Of a DNA stretch of 64,000 bases, positions 12,014-20,277 are shown one piece after another. The notes under the pieces were generated by a model. It was not told the DNA's origin and made no database searches. It was given only the letters and a program-made list of their open reading frames with translations. Position 1 is the stretch's first letter; every line of letters starts with the position of its first letter. The stretch covers positions 2,666,001-2,730,000 of the forward strand of contig NZ_JACHMF010000001.1 of assembly GCF_014204895.1 (NCBI RefSeq), in the 5' to 3' direction. This DNA comes from Paractinoplanes abujensis (GTDB taxonomy: Bacteria; Actinomycetota; Actinomycetes; Mycobacteriales; Micromonosporaceae). Position numbers and translations under genes: made by a program.

Positions 12014-12793
12014 ATGATCCCCAAGGGGCAACGGCCGGCCTCCCGCACCATGATCACGCTCGAGGTGCGCCGTCGTGAGTTCCTGACGCCGGGCTTCGCG
12101 AGCGTCACCCTCGGCGGCCCCGCCGTCCGCGATCTGCACGTCGCCGGCAACGACCAGGCGGTCCGGCTGTTCTTCCCGCGCGAGGGCCAGGCCGGGCTGC
12201 GCATGCCGACGATCTCGAACGAGGCCTGGATGGCCCAGGTCCTGCTGCTGCCCAAGTCGGTGCGCCCGTGGGTGCGCAACCTGACCGTCCGGCGGGTCCG
12301 CCCGGCCCACGACGAGATCGACATCGAGTTCGCCGTGCACGGGGACTCACCGATGTCGTCCTGGGTGCGCCGGGCCGAGCCCGGCAGTCACGCCGGAATC
12401 TTCGACATCGGCACCATGTACCGGCGCCCCGACGACGTCCACAGCCAGCTGCTCGTCGGCGACGAGACCGCCCTGCCCGCGATCCTGGCCATCCTCGACG
12501 GCACGCCGCCCGGCGTGACGACTTCGGCGTACGTGGAAGTGGCCACCACGGCCGACATCCGCCCCGACCCGCGCATCCGCTGGTTCGCCCGCACCGGCCA
12601 ACGCCCCGACAACCTGCTGCTGAACGCGCTGCGGAACGCCGAGCTCCCAGCCGGCCGTTTCTACACATGGACCGCCGGCGAGTCCCGGCTGGCCGCATCC
12701 GTACGCCGCCACTTGGTCAAAGACCGCACCGTACCCAAGCGCGACATCTCGTTCTTCGGCTACTGGCGCCTGGGCCGCTCGTCACCGGGCTGA
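12014..12793 (+). CDS. Siderophore-interacting FAD-binding protein (ViuB/SIP family)
   Basis: A 259-residue flavoprotein of the siderophore-interacting family. The N-terminal beta-barrel FAD domain spans residues 15-125 (the segment GNDQAVRLFFP stands in for the usual flavin site). The C-terminal NAD(P)H domain includes the family hallmark LLVGDETALPAILAIL, then VATTADIRPD and FYTWTAGES, and a final SFFGYWRLGR, where Y/W residues are typical. Such enzymes reduce Fe(III)-siderophores in the cytosol to release iron. Expression is probably controlled by the divergent TetR through the palindrome at 11964-11977. No siderophore synthesis or uptake gene is adjacent. Confidence 0.88.
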   Translation: MIPKGQRPASRTMITLEVRRREFLTPGFASVTLGGPAVRDLHVAGNDQAVRLFFPREGQAGLRMPTISNEAWMAQVLLLPKSVRPWVRNLTVRRVRPAHDEIDIEFAVHGDSPMSSWVRRAEPGSHAGIFDIGTMYRRPDDVHSQLLVGDETALPAILAILDGTPPGVTTSAYVEVATTADIRPDPRIRWFARTGQRPDNLLLNALRNAELPAGRFYTWTAGESRLAASVRRHLVKDRTVPKRDISFFGYWRLGRSSPG

Positions 12794-12959
12794 CCCTTCC
12801 GTCCCTCCATCGACGCATGGGCTCGTCCACAGATGATTTCGCCACACACTCGTTCACCGCAGCACCGACCCGCGCCCGCGCGCACCTTCGTGCGGCGCGG
12901 CACCGTCCGGCGGCCGGGGCGCCAGAGGACGGCAGACGCCCGGGTGGTGCTCGGTGGCT

Positions 12960-13778
12960 TCAGAGCACGGCGGCGAGGCTTGCGGCCCAGAGGCGGACTG
13001 CGCGTGACCAGGAAGTTGAGCGCGGCGTGGCGCGGAAGCGCGAGCGTGATGCGAAGTAGCCGCCCGGCACCAGCGCTTCGGGGTCGGTGGCGAGCCAGAC
13101 GAGGGTGTCCGCGCCCTGTTCGGGGGTGAGGAACAGGCCACGGGCGAGGCGGAAGGACGGGCTCGACTTGCCGAAGCCGCTGCGTACCAGGCCCGGGAAG
13201 TAGCACGTGGGCACGATGTGCTCGGCCGTCCAGCGGCGGGCCGCCTCGACGGTGAAGAGGATGTTGGCCTGCTTGCTCGCGCCGTAGGCCAGCCAGCGCA
13301 GGTGCTGGGGGCGGCCGGGCACGTCGACGTCGAGGGTCCCCCACGCCTCGGCGGCGGACGACGTCGTGATGATCCGGGCCGGCTCGGACGGCGTCGCGGC
13401 GGCTCGCAGGCGGTCGAGCAGCAGATGGGTCAGCAGGAAGCCGGCGAGGTGGTTGATCTGCAGGGCCGGGTCGTTGCCGTCGGCCGTCAGCGGGCGGACG
13501 GCGGGCAGTAGGCCGGCGTTGTTCGCGAGCACATGAATGTGCTCGTGTTCGGCGGCGATCCGCGTGCCGGCCGCGCGCACGTCGTCGAGCACGGCGAAGT
13601 CGGCGCGGTAGGCGGCGGGGGTGCGGCCGCCCGCCTCCCGGACGGCGTCGACGGCATCGGCCAGCCGCCCGGGGTCACGGCCGAGCAGGACGACGTGGTC
13701 GCCGTGGCGGGCCAGCGCCACGGCCGCGGCCCGGCCGATGCCTGAGCTCGCGCCGGTCACAACCACCGTGCGGGGCAT
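12960..13778 (-). CDS. Short-chain dehydrogenase/reductase
   Basis: A 272-residue classical SDR with cofactor motif TGASSGIG (residues 8-15), NNAG (about 88-91), catalytic Ser in TTSSAAEAWG and the catalytic pair in YGASKQAN. The order and spacing match retinol-dehydrogenase-like SDRs that use NADP(H). The C-terminus (FRATPRSTSWSRAVRLWAAS) is more basic and less conserved than usual. The substrate is unknown. About 165 bp of non-coding sequence separates its stop from the convergent siderophore-interacting protein gene. Confidence 0.88.
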   Translation of the reverse strand: MPRTVVVTGASSGIGRAAAVALARHGDHVVLLGRDPGRLADAVDAVREAGGRTPAAYRADFAVLDDVRAAGTRIAAEHEHIHVLANNAGLLPAVRPLTADGNDPALQINHLAGFLLTHLLLDRLRAAATPSEPARIITTSSAAEAWGTLDVDVPGRPQHLRWLAYGASKQANILFTVEAARRWTAEHIVPTCYFPGLVRSGFGKSSPSFRLARGLFLTPEQGADTLVWLATDPEALVPGGYFASRSRFRATPRSTSWSRAVRLWAASLAAVL

Positions 13779-13796
13779 GGTTCGACCTTATCGATC

Positions 13797-14414
13797 ATGA
13801 TGGGAGGGGTGAGCAGGTTTGCGGCGGTCAGTGGTGCGGCAGTGGTGACGGCGGGGGCCGTGGTCATGCTGGTGGCCCTGGTCGCGCCCGCGGGGAGCTG
13901 GTGGGACGGGTACGTCAGCGAGGCGGGGACGGCGGGTCAGCCGTACGCGGTCCCGTACCGGCTGGGCCTGGTGCTGCTCGGATGTGGGGTCGCGCTGATC
14001 GGGCAGGCGTTGCGCGCGCTCAAGCTGGCCTCGGCTGCGCTGTTCGTGGCGGCCGGGCTGGCGGCGGTGTCGGGGCTGGTGGCGTGCACCGATCGCTGCC
14101 CGTTGCCGCCGTACGAGCCGACCACGGTGGCCGATGTCGTGCACGCGGCGGCCAGCGTGCTCGGCTTGGTGGTGCTGGCCGGGGCGATGGCGCTGGTGTG
14201 GTGGTCGGACCTGCGTACGGCGGTGACCCGCCTGGCCGGGGTGTGCGTGGCTGTCATGGTTCCGCTGGGCGCTGTGCTCGGGTTGCTCATGGTGTTCGTG
14301 GGGCGCAGCGATCTCGGCGCACTGGTCGAGCGCGCGGTGTTGTTCGTCGCTGTCTGCTGGCTGGTCGGGACGGGGCTGCTGCTCGGGGTCAGGCCGGCTG
14401 CATACGTTCACTGA
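13797..14414 (+). CDS. DUF998-type integral membrane protein
   Basis: A 205-residue polytopic protein with about six hydrophobic helices (for example AAVVTAGAVVMLVALVA and LGLVLLGCGVALIGQAL). The WWDGYVSEAG motif after helix 1 and the central loop with two cysteines (VACTDRCPLPPYEPT) are characteristic of the DUF998 family, whose function is unknown. The ATG at 13797 is the first candidate; ATG 13800 and GTG 13809 are alternatives and none has an ideally spaced ribosome site. The 3' end overlaps the convergent XRE regulator by 26 bp. Confidence 0.7.
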   Translation: MMGGVSRFAAVSGAAVVTAGAVVMLVALVAPAGSWWDGYVSEAGTAGQPYAVPYRLGLVLLGCGVALIGQALRALKLASAALFVAAGLAAVSGLVACTDRCPLPPYEPTTVADVVHAAASVLGLVVLAGAMALVWWSDLRTAVTRLAGVCVAVMVPLGAVLGLLMVFVGRSDLGALVERAVLFVAVCWLVGTGLLLGVRPAAYVH

Positions 14415-15594
14415 GTGCGCGCAGTTCGGCCCCGCCGTTGTTCGTTCGTGAGCGTTCGAGCAAGGTGTGCACGGCCGTGAGCACGTCGGCCGATCGGTGC
14501 ACGTGCTGGGGGGCGATCCGCTCGGCGGTCAGGAGCAGCCGCACGGCGTCACGGTCACGATCGCGCAGTTTCGTGAGGGCTCGCGCGGTGTCGGCGTACA
14601 GGAAGACCTGCCGGAGACCGACGGGGATCGCCCCGGGACTGACCTGGCGCGCGATCTCCGTGGCCAGGCCGGGATCGCCGCCCTCGACCTCGATGCTGAT
14701 CCGCCAGATGTCGACGTTCGTGGGCCCGAAGAACAGGCCCAGCACGTCGGTCTCCCCGGTGCGTCGGGCCAGCCCTGCCGCCTCCGCCGACCAGGCCCGG
14801 CTGTCGTCCAGCCGGGACGTGCACTGGCTGGCCAGCGCGCACATCAGCTGCAACGACCCGAGCACTTCGGCGCCACCGGGCCGGGCGACGTGCCGGCGCA
14901 AGTCGTCGGCGGCCCGCTCGGCCAGGGTCAAGGCCCGCTGATAGGAGCCGGCCGACACCGCCGAGCTGGCCCGCCCGAAGGCCGCGTAACCCAGCAGCAC
15001 GGGATCGCCGGCACCTTCGGCGGCCTCGCGGGCACGCTCGGCGGCCAGCCAGGCATCGGCGGGCAGGCCCAGACTGCGCAGCACCGAGGACGCCGTGCAC
15101 GCCGCGGCGCACAACAACCGCAATGCCCGCAGCGGCTCCGGGCCGGCCGTCTCGGCGTGCAGATCGCGCAGCAGGGCGGGCAGCAGCCGGACCACCGCCG
15201 CGTAGTCGCAGGCGTGCAGCAGCGACTCGGCCAGGTCACCGGTGCGGGCCAGTTCGTCCAGCGCCGGCGCGACCCGGTAGGCGGACTCGCTCAGATCGAT
15301 GTCGATCAGGGCCTGCCGGACCGCGCCCGCACCCGCCAGCGCGGCCAGGACCTGCAGGTCGGCCGCGGGCACGGGCGCCTCGGCGAGCTCGGCCGGCGAG
15401 CATTCCAGGGCCTTGGCCATCGCGGCCAGCGTGAACCGGTTGCCGGCCGCCTGCAGCCCCCGTTCGATCCGGCTCCAGGTGGCGTGGGAGACGCCGGCCC
15501 GGCTGGCCGCGAACCGCACGCTCCAGCCGCGGGTCAGGCGGCGCGACCGGATCCGGTCGCCGATCCCGGCATCACCGGTGGCGCGTGGTGTCAT
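14389..15594 (-). CDS. XRE-family regulator with TPR-like C-terminal domain
   Basis: A 401-residue regulator. Residues 10-65 are a Cro/CI helix-turn-helix (GDRIRSRRLTRGWSVRFAAS, VSHATWSRIERGLQ, RFTLAAMAKALECSPAELAE). The remaining 330 residues are Ala/Leu-rich helical pairs resembling TPR repeats (ALRLLCAAACTASSVLRSLG, AGSYQRALTLAERAADDLRR). This layout is widespread in actinomycetes, where the TPR part is thought to bind a peptide or protein. The ATG at 15594 overlaps the stop of the upstream diguanylate cyclase gene as ATGA, so the two are likely expressed as a unit. Confidence 0.82.
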   Translation of the reverse strand: MTPRATGDAGIGDRIRSRRLTRGWSVRFAASRAGVSHATWSRIERGLQAAGNRFTLAAMAKALECSPAELAEAPVPAADLQVLAALAGAGAVRQALIDIDLSESAYRVAPALDELARTGDLAESLLHACDYAAVVRLLPALLRDLHAETAGPEPLRALRLLCAAACTASSVLRSLGLPADAWLAAERAREAAEGAGDPVLLGYAAFGRASSAVSAGSYQRALTLAERAADDLRRHVARPGGAEVLGSLQLMCALASQCTSRLDDSRAWSAEAAGLARRTGETDVLGLFFGPTNVDIWRISIEVEGGDPGLATEIARQVSPGAIPVGLRQVFLYADTARALTKLRDRDRDAVRLLLTAERIAPQHVHRSADVLTAVHTLLERSRTNNGGAELRALSERMQPA

Positions 15595-17237
15595 GGCACC
15601 GACGGTAGCCCGGCCTGTTCCACTGGTGGTACATGCCTGTACCGGCTGGTCACGAACTGGTTCTTGCCGGACGTCTTGGCCTCGTACATGGCCTCGTCGG
15701 CGGTGTGCACGAGCTGGTCCGGGCCGGCCCGGTCGCCGTCGTTCTCCTGGATCGCCACCCCGACGCTGCAGCTGATCGTGACCGGCTGGCCGTCGATGTC
15801 GAACGGCGTCCGCAGGCTGTGCACGATCCGGCCGGCGATCACCTCGGCGTCGTCCGCGCCGGTCAGGCCTTCGGCCAGGATCGCGAACTCGTCGCCGCCG
15901 AGCCGCGCCACGATGTCGCTGGACCGGGCGCACTGTTCCAGCCGCCGGGCCGCCTCGACCAGCAGCAGGTCGCCGGCGCCGTGGCCGAGACCGTCGTTGA
16001 CCGCCTTGAAGCCGTCGAGGTCGATGAAGAAAACCGCCAAGGCTTCCCCCGTACGGGCTTGGGCCCGCAAGCCGTGCGCGAGGCGCTCGTTGAACAGGGC
16101 ACGGTTGGCCAGCTCGGTCAGTGTGTCGTGCAGGGCCAGGTGGCGCAGCTGGTCCTCGCTCTCGCGCAGCCGGGCCTCGACGTCCTTGCGGCGCTCGATG
16201 TCACGGCGCATGACCGCGGTGGCGTGCTCGACCTTCTTCAGGGCGCGCCGCCGCGAGTCGGCCAGACCGCCGGCCAGGAACGTGACGAACAGCCCGATGG
16301 CCAGCGTCGCGCCGGGCAGGCGGCGGTCGGTGTCGCTGAGCAGACGGTCGGTCGGCTGCACGTCGATCTGCCACTGCCGTTCGCCGACGGTCGTCGTGCG
16401 GATGCGGCGCAGGGCGGGATCGCGCAGGGAGGCGGCGGGCGCGGTGGTCGAGGCGACCGCGGTGGCGGAGCGGCCCGCCACGTCGCTCAGCGTCACCTTG
16501 ACCAGTTCACCGGCGTAGGCGTGCAGGGTCTCGTCGACGAAGTCTCTGCCCCGCATCGACAGGACCACCCAGCCCGCGAACGCAGCCGGTCCGGACGCGC
16601 CGGCGGCCCGGGTGACCGGGGCCGCCAGCAGGAACGACCGCTGCTGCTCGGCCGCGGGAAGTTTGCGGTCCTTGAGCAGCACGTACGGGTGGCTCGCGGT
16701 GATCTCGCCGGTGGCCCGCGCGGACCGCAGCGCCCCGGACGGCTCGTCGGCGGCGCTGAGGTCGCGCCCGACGTCCGGGGTGACGGTGTCCAGGGCCCGG
16801 CTGAAGACCAGGTAGTAGTGCTGGTCGGCGTGGCCGGCCGTACGCAGATGCAGGTTCCGGGCGCCGCGTTCGCGCCAGTACGACTCGACGGTCGCCGCCT
16901 GGCTCGCCTGCGCCGCCACGACGAAACTGACCGCGCTCGCGCCGGGCAGGCGCTCGCGGTTGAGCCGGGAGGTCATCACCTCGAAGTCCGCGGAGGTGAA
17001 GGTGTTCTGCGCGGCCGCCGCGGCGCTGAGGTCGGACAGGGTCTCGGTGTAGCGGGCGGCCTCGTTGGCCACCGCGCGCTGGATGGCGTCGGCGTTGTGA
17101 TCCATCAGCAGCCCCGCGTGCCGTTGCTGCACGTCCGTCACGCCGATCATCGCCGACCACGAGGCCACCGACCCACCGATCACGACGGCCAGCACCAGCG
17201 CATAGCCGATCCAGCGGCGGCGGCCGGGTGCCATCAT
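15591..17237 (-). CDS. CHASE-domain membrane diguanylate cyclase
   Basis: A 548-residue sensor enzyme. A membrane helix at residues 9-28 and another at about 308-326 bracket an extracellular CHASE-type sensor domain. A short basic helix (330-362) leads to a GGDEF domain (365-530). The active-site signature GGDEF is intact at 447-451, and the inhibitory I-site RxxD is present just before it (Arg438, Asp441), so the protein should make c-di-GMP with product feedback. The start (tandem ATG) has GAGGA seven bases upstream. The stop overlaps the XRE regulator start. Confidence 0.88.
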   Translation of the reverse strand: MMAPGRRRWIGYALVLAVVIGGSVASWSAMIGVTDVQQRHAGLLMDHNADAIQRAVANEAARYTETLSDLSAAAAAQNTFTSADFEVMTSRLNRERLPGASAVSFVVAAQASQAATVESYWRERGARNLHLRTAGHADQHYYLVFSRALDTVTPDVGRDLSAADEPSGALRSARATGEITASHPYVLLKDRKLPAAEQQRSFLLAAPVTRAAGASGPAAFAGWVVLSMRGRDFVDETLHAYAGELVKVTLSDVAGRSATAVASTTAPAASLRDPALRRIRTTTVGERQWQIDVQPTDRLLSDTDRRLPGATLAIGLFVTFLAGGLADSRRRALKKVEHATAVMRRDIERRKDVEARLRESEDQLRHLALHDTLTELANRALFNERLAHGLRAQARTGEALAVFFIDLDGFKAVNDGLGHGAGDLLLVEAARRLEQCARSSDIVARLGGDEFAILAEGLTGADDAEVIAGRIVHSLRTPFDIDGQPVTISCSVGVAIQENDGDRAGPDQLVHTADEAMYEAKTSGKNQFVTSRYRHVPPVEQAGLPSVP

Positions 17238-17672
17238 GCTTGATTCCTCAACGTCTCAGCGGCGGGCGTCCCCTACTTATCGACCGGGCCCGCCCCCTTG
17301 TGAGCCTTGATCTGACATCAGGACCGCGCACCTTCGCCGCGTTGCGGGCCTGACCACTCACCGACCCCCTCGTTTCAGCTTGACGGGCTGATGCCTGAGC
17401 TGCGGACGCCGGGCCGGCCCGCGATGACTGTCACGACTCAGCGCGTCGCCGAGCATCGGTCACCTCACGCCCGGCGAGCGGGTGCGGCAGGAGGAGGTCG
17501 CCCGGCAGCCGGCGAGCCGCCTGCCCGTGCCCGAGGCCCTGCAGATGCCGGCGGCCGGGGGCATGGTCGAGCACGAGACAGCCCGAAACAGTTTGCTCCA
17601 TGACGGAACCATCGGCGCTCCCGGTGCCTTTGGGACGGGTGAGGAAGGTTCACTCGGCTACGGGGGAACGCG
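17238..17672. other. Intergenic region, 435 bp, no convincing gene
   Basis: Lies between the divergent diguanylate cyclase and membrane-regulator starts. Short open frames here lack ribosome sites and protein-like composition. A TTGACG element at 17380 has no good -10 partner. Confidence 0.45.
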
Positions 17673-18665
17673 ATGACACAGCGCATCAGAGAGCTGCTGG
17701 ACCACGCGGTGGCCGGGATCGAACCGGGCACGCGCGACCCGGTGGCGGCCGTCCTGGGCCGTCGCCGGGCCGCGCGGCGCCGTAAGGCCGTGGCCGGGGC
17801 GGTCGCGGGCGTCCTGGCCGTGGCCGCGCTCGCCGGTGGGCTGGCGGTGAACCGGCAGGACGCCAACCGGCCGTTGCCGCCGGTCGGTGCGGTCCCCGCG
17901 GACCCACCGACACCGCAGGTCATCGACGGGGTGATCGTGGCCGGCGCGCTCCGCCTGCCCGTCCCCGACGGCTGGCGGGTCGCCACCCCTGACTCCGGCG
18001 GCGCTTGCCGAGGCCTCGAGGACGACGCGGTTCTGATCTATCGGGCCGACGCGGCCGACTGTTCCCGGTCCACGATCAGGGTGGCGGCTCGGCGAGGCAA
18101 GAAATACCCTGTCGCCTCGCTGGTGGAGGCGCCCGGCGGCGGCAGCGTCGTAGCCCCGGCGCCGATGCGCATCCTGCGCGGCGGCGAGCCGGCGCTGGTG
18201 GGTTCGGGCTTCGACACCGGCAACGGATCGTTGGTGCTGCTGTGGTCGAAGGTGACAGTCGATTTCTTCCTCGACGAACCGGCCGCGCGGGCCGCCGCCG
18301 AATCCATCACGACCGAGCCCTTCGGCGCCGGGCGGCTCAACCTGCCCGGCCCGGTCCGTTCCGCGGAGTTCTCCCGGAGCGACTCCTCGGGGAAGTTCAC
18401 CGCCGCCGGCCACGGCCGGATCGACGACGCGGCGACGATACAGAAGGTGATGACGCTCCTGCGTGAGCAGCGCCAGGTGGTCGACGACGAGGATGCCTGC
18501 TCCGCGCCCGCCGAGCGCAGCGCGCTGCTGATCGTCGACGCGTTCGTCTACCTGACCCTCGACGACGACTGTCAGCAGGCGCTCTCCGACCAGGGTGGAC
18601 GGGTGCGGCTCAGCGACGGCACCGTGCGCGAGCTGAGCCGGCTGTTCGGGATCGAGGCCCGATGA
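17673..18665 (+). CDS. One-pass membrane protein, probable regulator of the adjacent sigma factor
   Basis: A 330-residue protein. Residues 1-38 are cytoplasmic and basic (ending RRRAARRRKA), residues 39-58 form one membrane helix (VAGAVAGVLAVAALAGGLAV), and about 270 residues lie outside. The outer domain has four cysteines in CRGLEDD, DCSRST, DACSAPAE and DDCQQAL, which may form disulfides. No named domain was recognised. Position, topology and the GTG/ATG stop-start overlap with the sigma gene make an anti-sigma or sensor role likely. The start is preceded by GGGGGAAC. The arrangement mirrors the membrane-regulator/sigma pair at 9929-11094, but the outer domain is unrelated. Confidence 0.6.
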   Translation: MTQRIRELLDHAVAGIEPGTRDPVAAVLGRRRAARRRKAVAGAVAGVLAVAALAGGLAVNRQDANRPLPPVGAVPADPPTPQVIDGVIVAGALRLPVPDGWRVATPDSGGACRGLEDDAVLIYRADAADCSRSTIRVAARRGKKYPVASLVEAPGGGSVVAPAPMRILRGGEPALVGSGFDTGNGSLVLLWSKVTVDFFLDEPAARAAAESITTEPFGAGRLNLPGPVRSAEFSRSDSSGKFTAAGHGRIDDAATIQKVMTLLREQRQVVDDEDACSAPAERSALLIVDAFVYLTLDDDCQQALSDQGGRVRLSDGTVRELSRLFGIEAR

Positions 18666-19168
18666 GCGGCAGTGACACGCCACCGGGGTTCGCCGAGTTC
18701 GTCTCGTCGCGCTATCCGGCGCTGACCCGGTACGGCACGTTGCTCACCGGTGATCGCGGGCACGGCGAGGACCTGGCGCAGGAGGCCCTGGTGAAGACGT
18801 TCCGGGCCTGGCGGCGGCTGCACGAGCAGGGCGACCCGGAGGCGTACACGCGGCGGGTGATGGTGCGGGCGGCGTGGCGGGCCGGGCGCCGGTTGTGGCG
18901 CCGGGAGATCCCGGCCGCGGCCCCGCCCGAGCAGGTGTCGCCCGGGGACCCGTACGAGGAACACGCCACCGCGTCGGTGGTGCTGGCGGCATTGCGGTCG
19001 TTGCCGGCCGCGCAGCGGGTCGTGCTGGTGCTGCGCTACTGGGCCGGTCTCTCCGAACAGGAGATCGCGGCCGAACTGGGCTGCTCGACCGGGACCGTGA
19101 AGTCCCGGGCCAGCCGGGCCATGGCCGCTCTGCGGCAGACGCTCGACCTGCTGGAGGCCAGAAAATAG
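18662..19168 (+). CDS. SigE-family ECF RNA polymerase sigma factor
   Basis: A 168-residue ECF sigma factor. Region 2 is at residues 12-80 (FAEFVSSRYPALTRYGTLLT, GHGEDLAQEALVKTFRAWRR) and region 4 at 105-160 (ALRSLPAAQRVVLVLRYWAG, LSEQEIAAELGCSTGTVKSR). It overlaps the upstream membrane-protein gene by four bases (ATGA) and is followed by a hairpin terminator, so the pair forms a closed two-gene operon. Target promoters are unknown. Confidence 0.92.
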   Translation: MSGSDTPPGFAEFVSSRYPALTRYGTLLTGDRGHGEDLAQEALVKTFRAWRRLHEQGDPEAYTRRVMVRAAWRAGRRLWRREIPAAAPPEQVSPGDPYEEHATASVVLAALRSLPAAQRVVLVLRYWAGLSEQEIAAELGCSTGTVKSRASRAMAALRQTLDLLEARK

Positions 19169-19193
19169 GGCCGCACCCGTACGGATGCGGCCC
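19168..19193. terminator. Hairpin terminator shared by convergent genes
   Basis: GGGCCGCA (19168-19175) pairs with TGCGGCCC (19186-19193); an inner CCGTACGG palindrome extends the stem. It starts at the last base of the sigma stop and lies 14 bp past the stop of the small secreted protein on the other strand. Confidence 0.75.
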
Positions 19194-19206
19194 CGTCGCG
19201 CGTGGG

Positions 19207-19599
19207 TCAGTGACGCCAGCGGTACCAGGCGCCGTGGAAGTCGCCGCCACGGTAGCCGTTGTACCAGCCGCCGTACCAGTTGTCGTTGTCCCAGCCGTCG
19301 TTCCAGTCGTCGACCGTCAGGACCCAGGCACCACGACCCCAGCCGCCACGAACGCGGTCGCAGTCGTAGTCGTCCCAGCGGTCCCGGAGCTCACCGATGC
19401 GGCCGACCCGCTCGCAGGCCCGCAGCGACCGGAAGTAGCCGACGACCTCGTCGTCGTCCCAGCGCGCCTGGGTCTGCGACGCCGAGCTGGTGGAGGCGCC
19501 CTGCGCGGAGCCCGTGGCGGCCTGGGCCGGGACGGCCGCGACCGCCACCGTGCCCAGCCCGAGGCCGGCGATGGCGAGAAGACGGGTTACGCGATTCAT
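19207..19599 (-). CDS. Small secreted Trp/Asp/Gly-rich protein
   Basis: A 130-residue exported protein. Residues 1-27 are a signal peptide (MNRVTRLLAIAGLGLGTVAV, with cleavage after AQA). The mature chain is short and rich in W, D, Y and G, ending in a repetitive aromatic tail (DDWNDGWDNDNWYGGWYNGY). Two cysteines (RACERV, DYDCDR) could form one disulfide. No family is recognised; the aromatic, acidic repeat suggests a wall- or glycan-contacting role, which is inference. The ATG at 19599 is preferred to one seven codons upstream because GAGGGGAAAG precedes it at good spacing. Confidence 0.7.
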   Translation of the reverse strand: MNRVTRLLAIAGLGLGTVAVAAVPAQAATGSAQGASTSSASQTQARWDDDEVVGYFRSLRACERVGRIGELRDRWDDYDCDRVRGGWGRGAWVLTVDDWNDGWDNDNWYGGWYNGYRGGDFHGAWYRWRH

Positions 19600-19790
19600 A
19601 GTTCTTTCCCCTCTCGACATAACGTGTCTTGCTCAGAGAACCACGCATATCGGACAGCCGGGCGGAGTTCGGCAGGAGTACCCCGTTAGTGTCTTAAACG
19701 TCTGACCAAGCCGGGCGGGGGTGACCCACCGGAGCCAGAGGGGCCCGTACCAGCGGCCGGCTGCCGGTCCCGCTTGTCGATCCCCGCCGC

Positions 19791-20180
19791 TCAGTCCGGG
19801 AGGCGCTCGAGAACGGCGGAGACCAGAGTGGCCTCGGTCGTCGCGGCGCCGTAGACGATCTCCAGGGTGGTGCCGTCGGGCAGGGCCAGCGCGACCTGCC
19901 GTCCGGCGCGTTCGGTGACCCAGGCGTTGAGGATCTTCACCATGTCCACGACGGCCTGCAGGGCGACCGGCACGTGGGCCAGCACCGTCCCGACGGTGGC
20001 GACGCCGGCCGACCGGCTGCCCGGCGGGCCCGGCTCGGTGGCGGCGACGACCCGGCCGCCGTACGCGGAGATCCGGTCCCGCAGATCGCGCTTCACCACC
20101 CGGGTGTTGCGCTCGACGGTCTGCGCGGATTCGGACGAGGAGAAGCTGATCTCGATGGCGGGCAGCTCTGAAGATGTCAC
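19791..20180 (-). CDS. EACC1-like effector-associated constant component
   Basis: A 129-residue cytosolic protein. The layout fits EACC1, a small domain described in actinobacterial NTP-dependent conflict systems: an N-terminal beta strand (PAIEISFSSS), a helix, a Gly-rich turn (PGPPGSRSAGVATVGTVLAH), a long helix (VVDMVKILNAWVTERAG) and a closing beta hairpin (QVALALPDGTTLEIVYG). EACC1 is known to sit next to peptidase or ATPase effectors such as caspases. Here no effector is adjacent; the only caspase gene in the window begins 16 kb away. Confirmation needs a profile search; this is recognition by pattern. Confidence 0.5.
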   Translation of the reverse strand: MTSSELPAIEISFSSSESAQTVERNTRVVKRDLRDRISAYGGRVVAATEPGPPGSRSAGVATVGTVLAHVPVALQAVVDMVKILNAWVTERAGRQVALALPDGTTLEIVYGAATTEATLVSAVLERLPD

Positions 20181-20277
20181 GCATTCGCCTTGAATAGAAC
20201 GGATCGAACGACGCGGACGCTATCGGGGAATGCGACCCGGGAACGATCTCCGGAGGGTTTCTGGCCGATCGGGCTAA

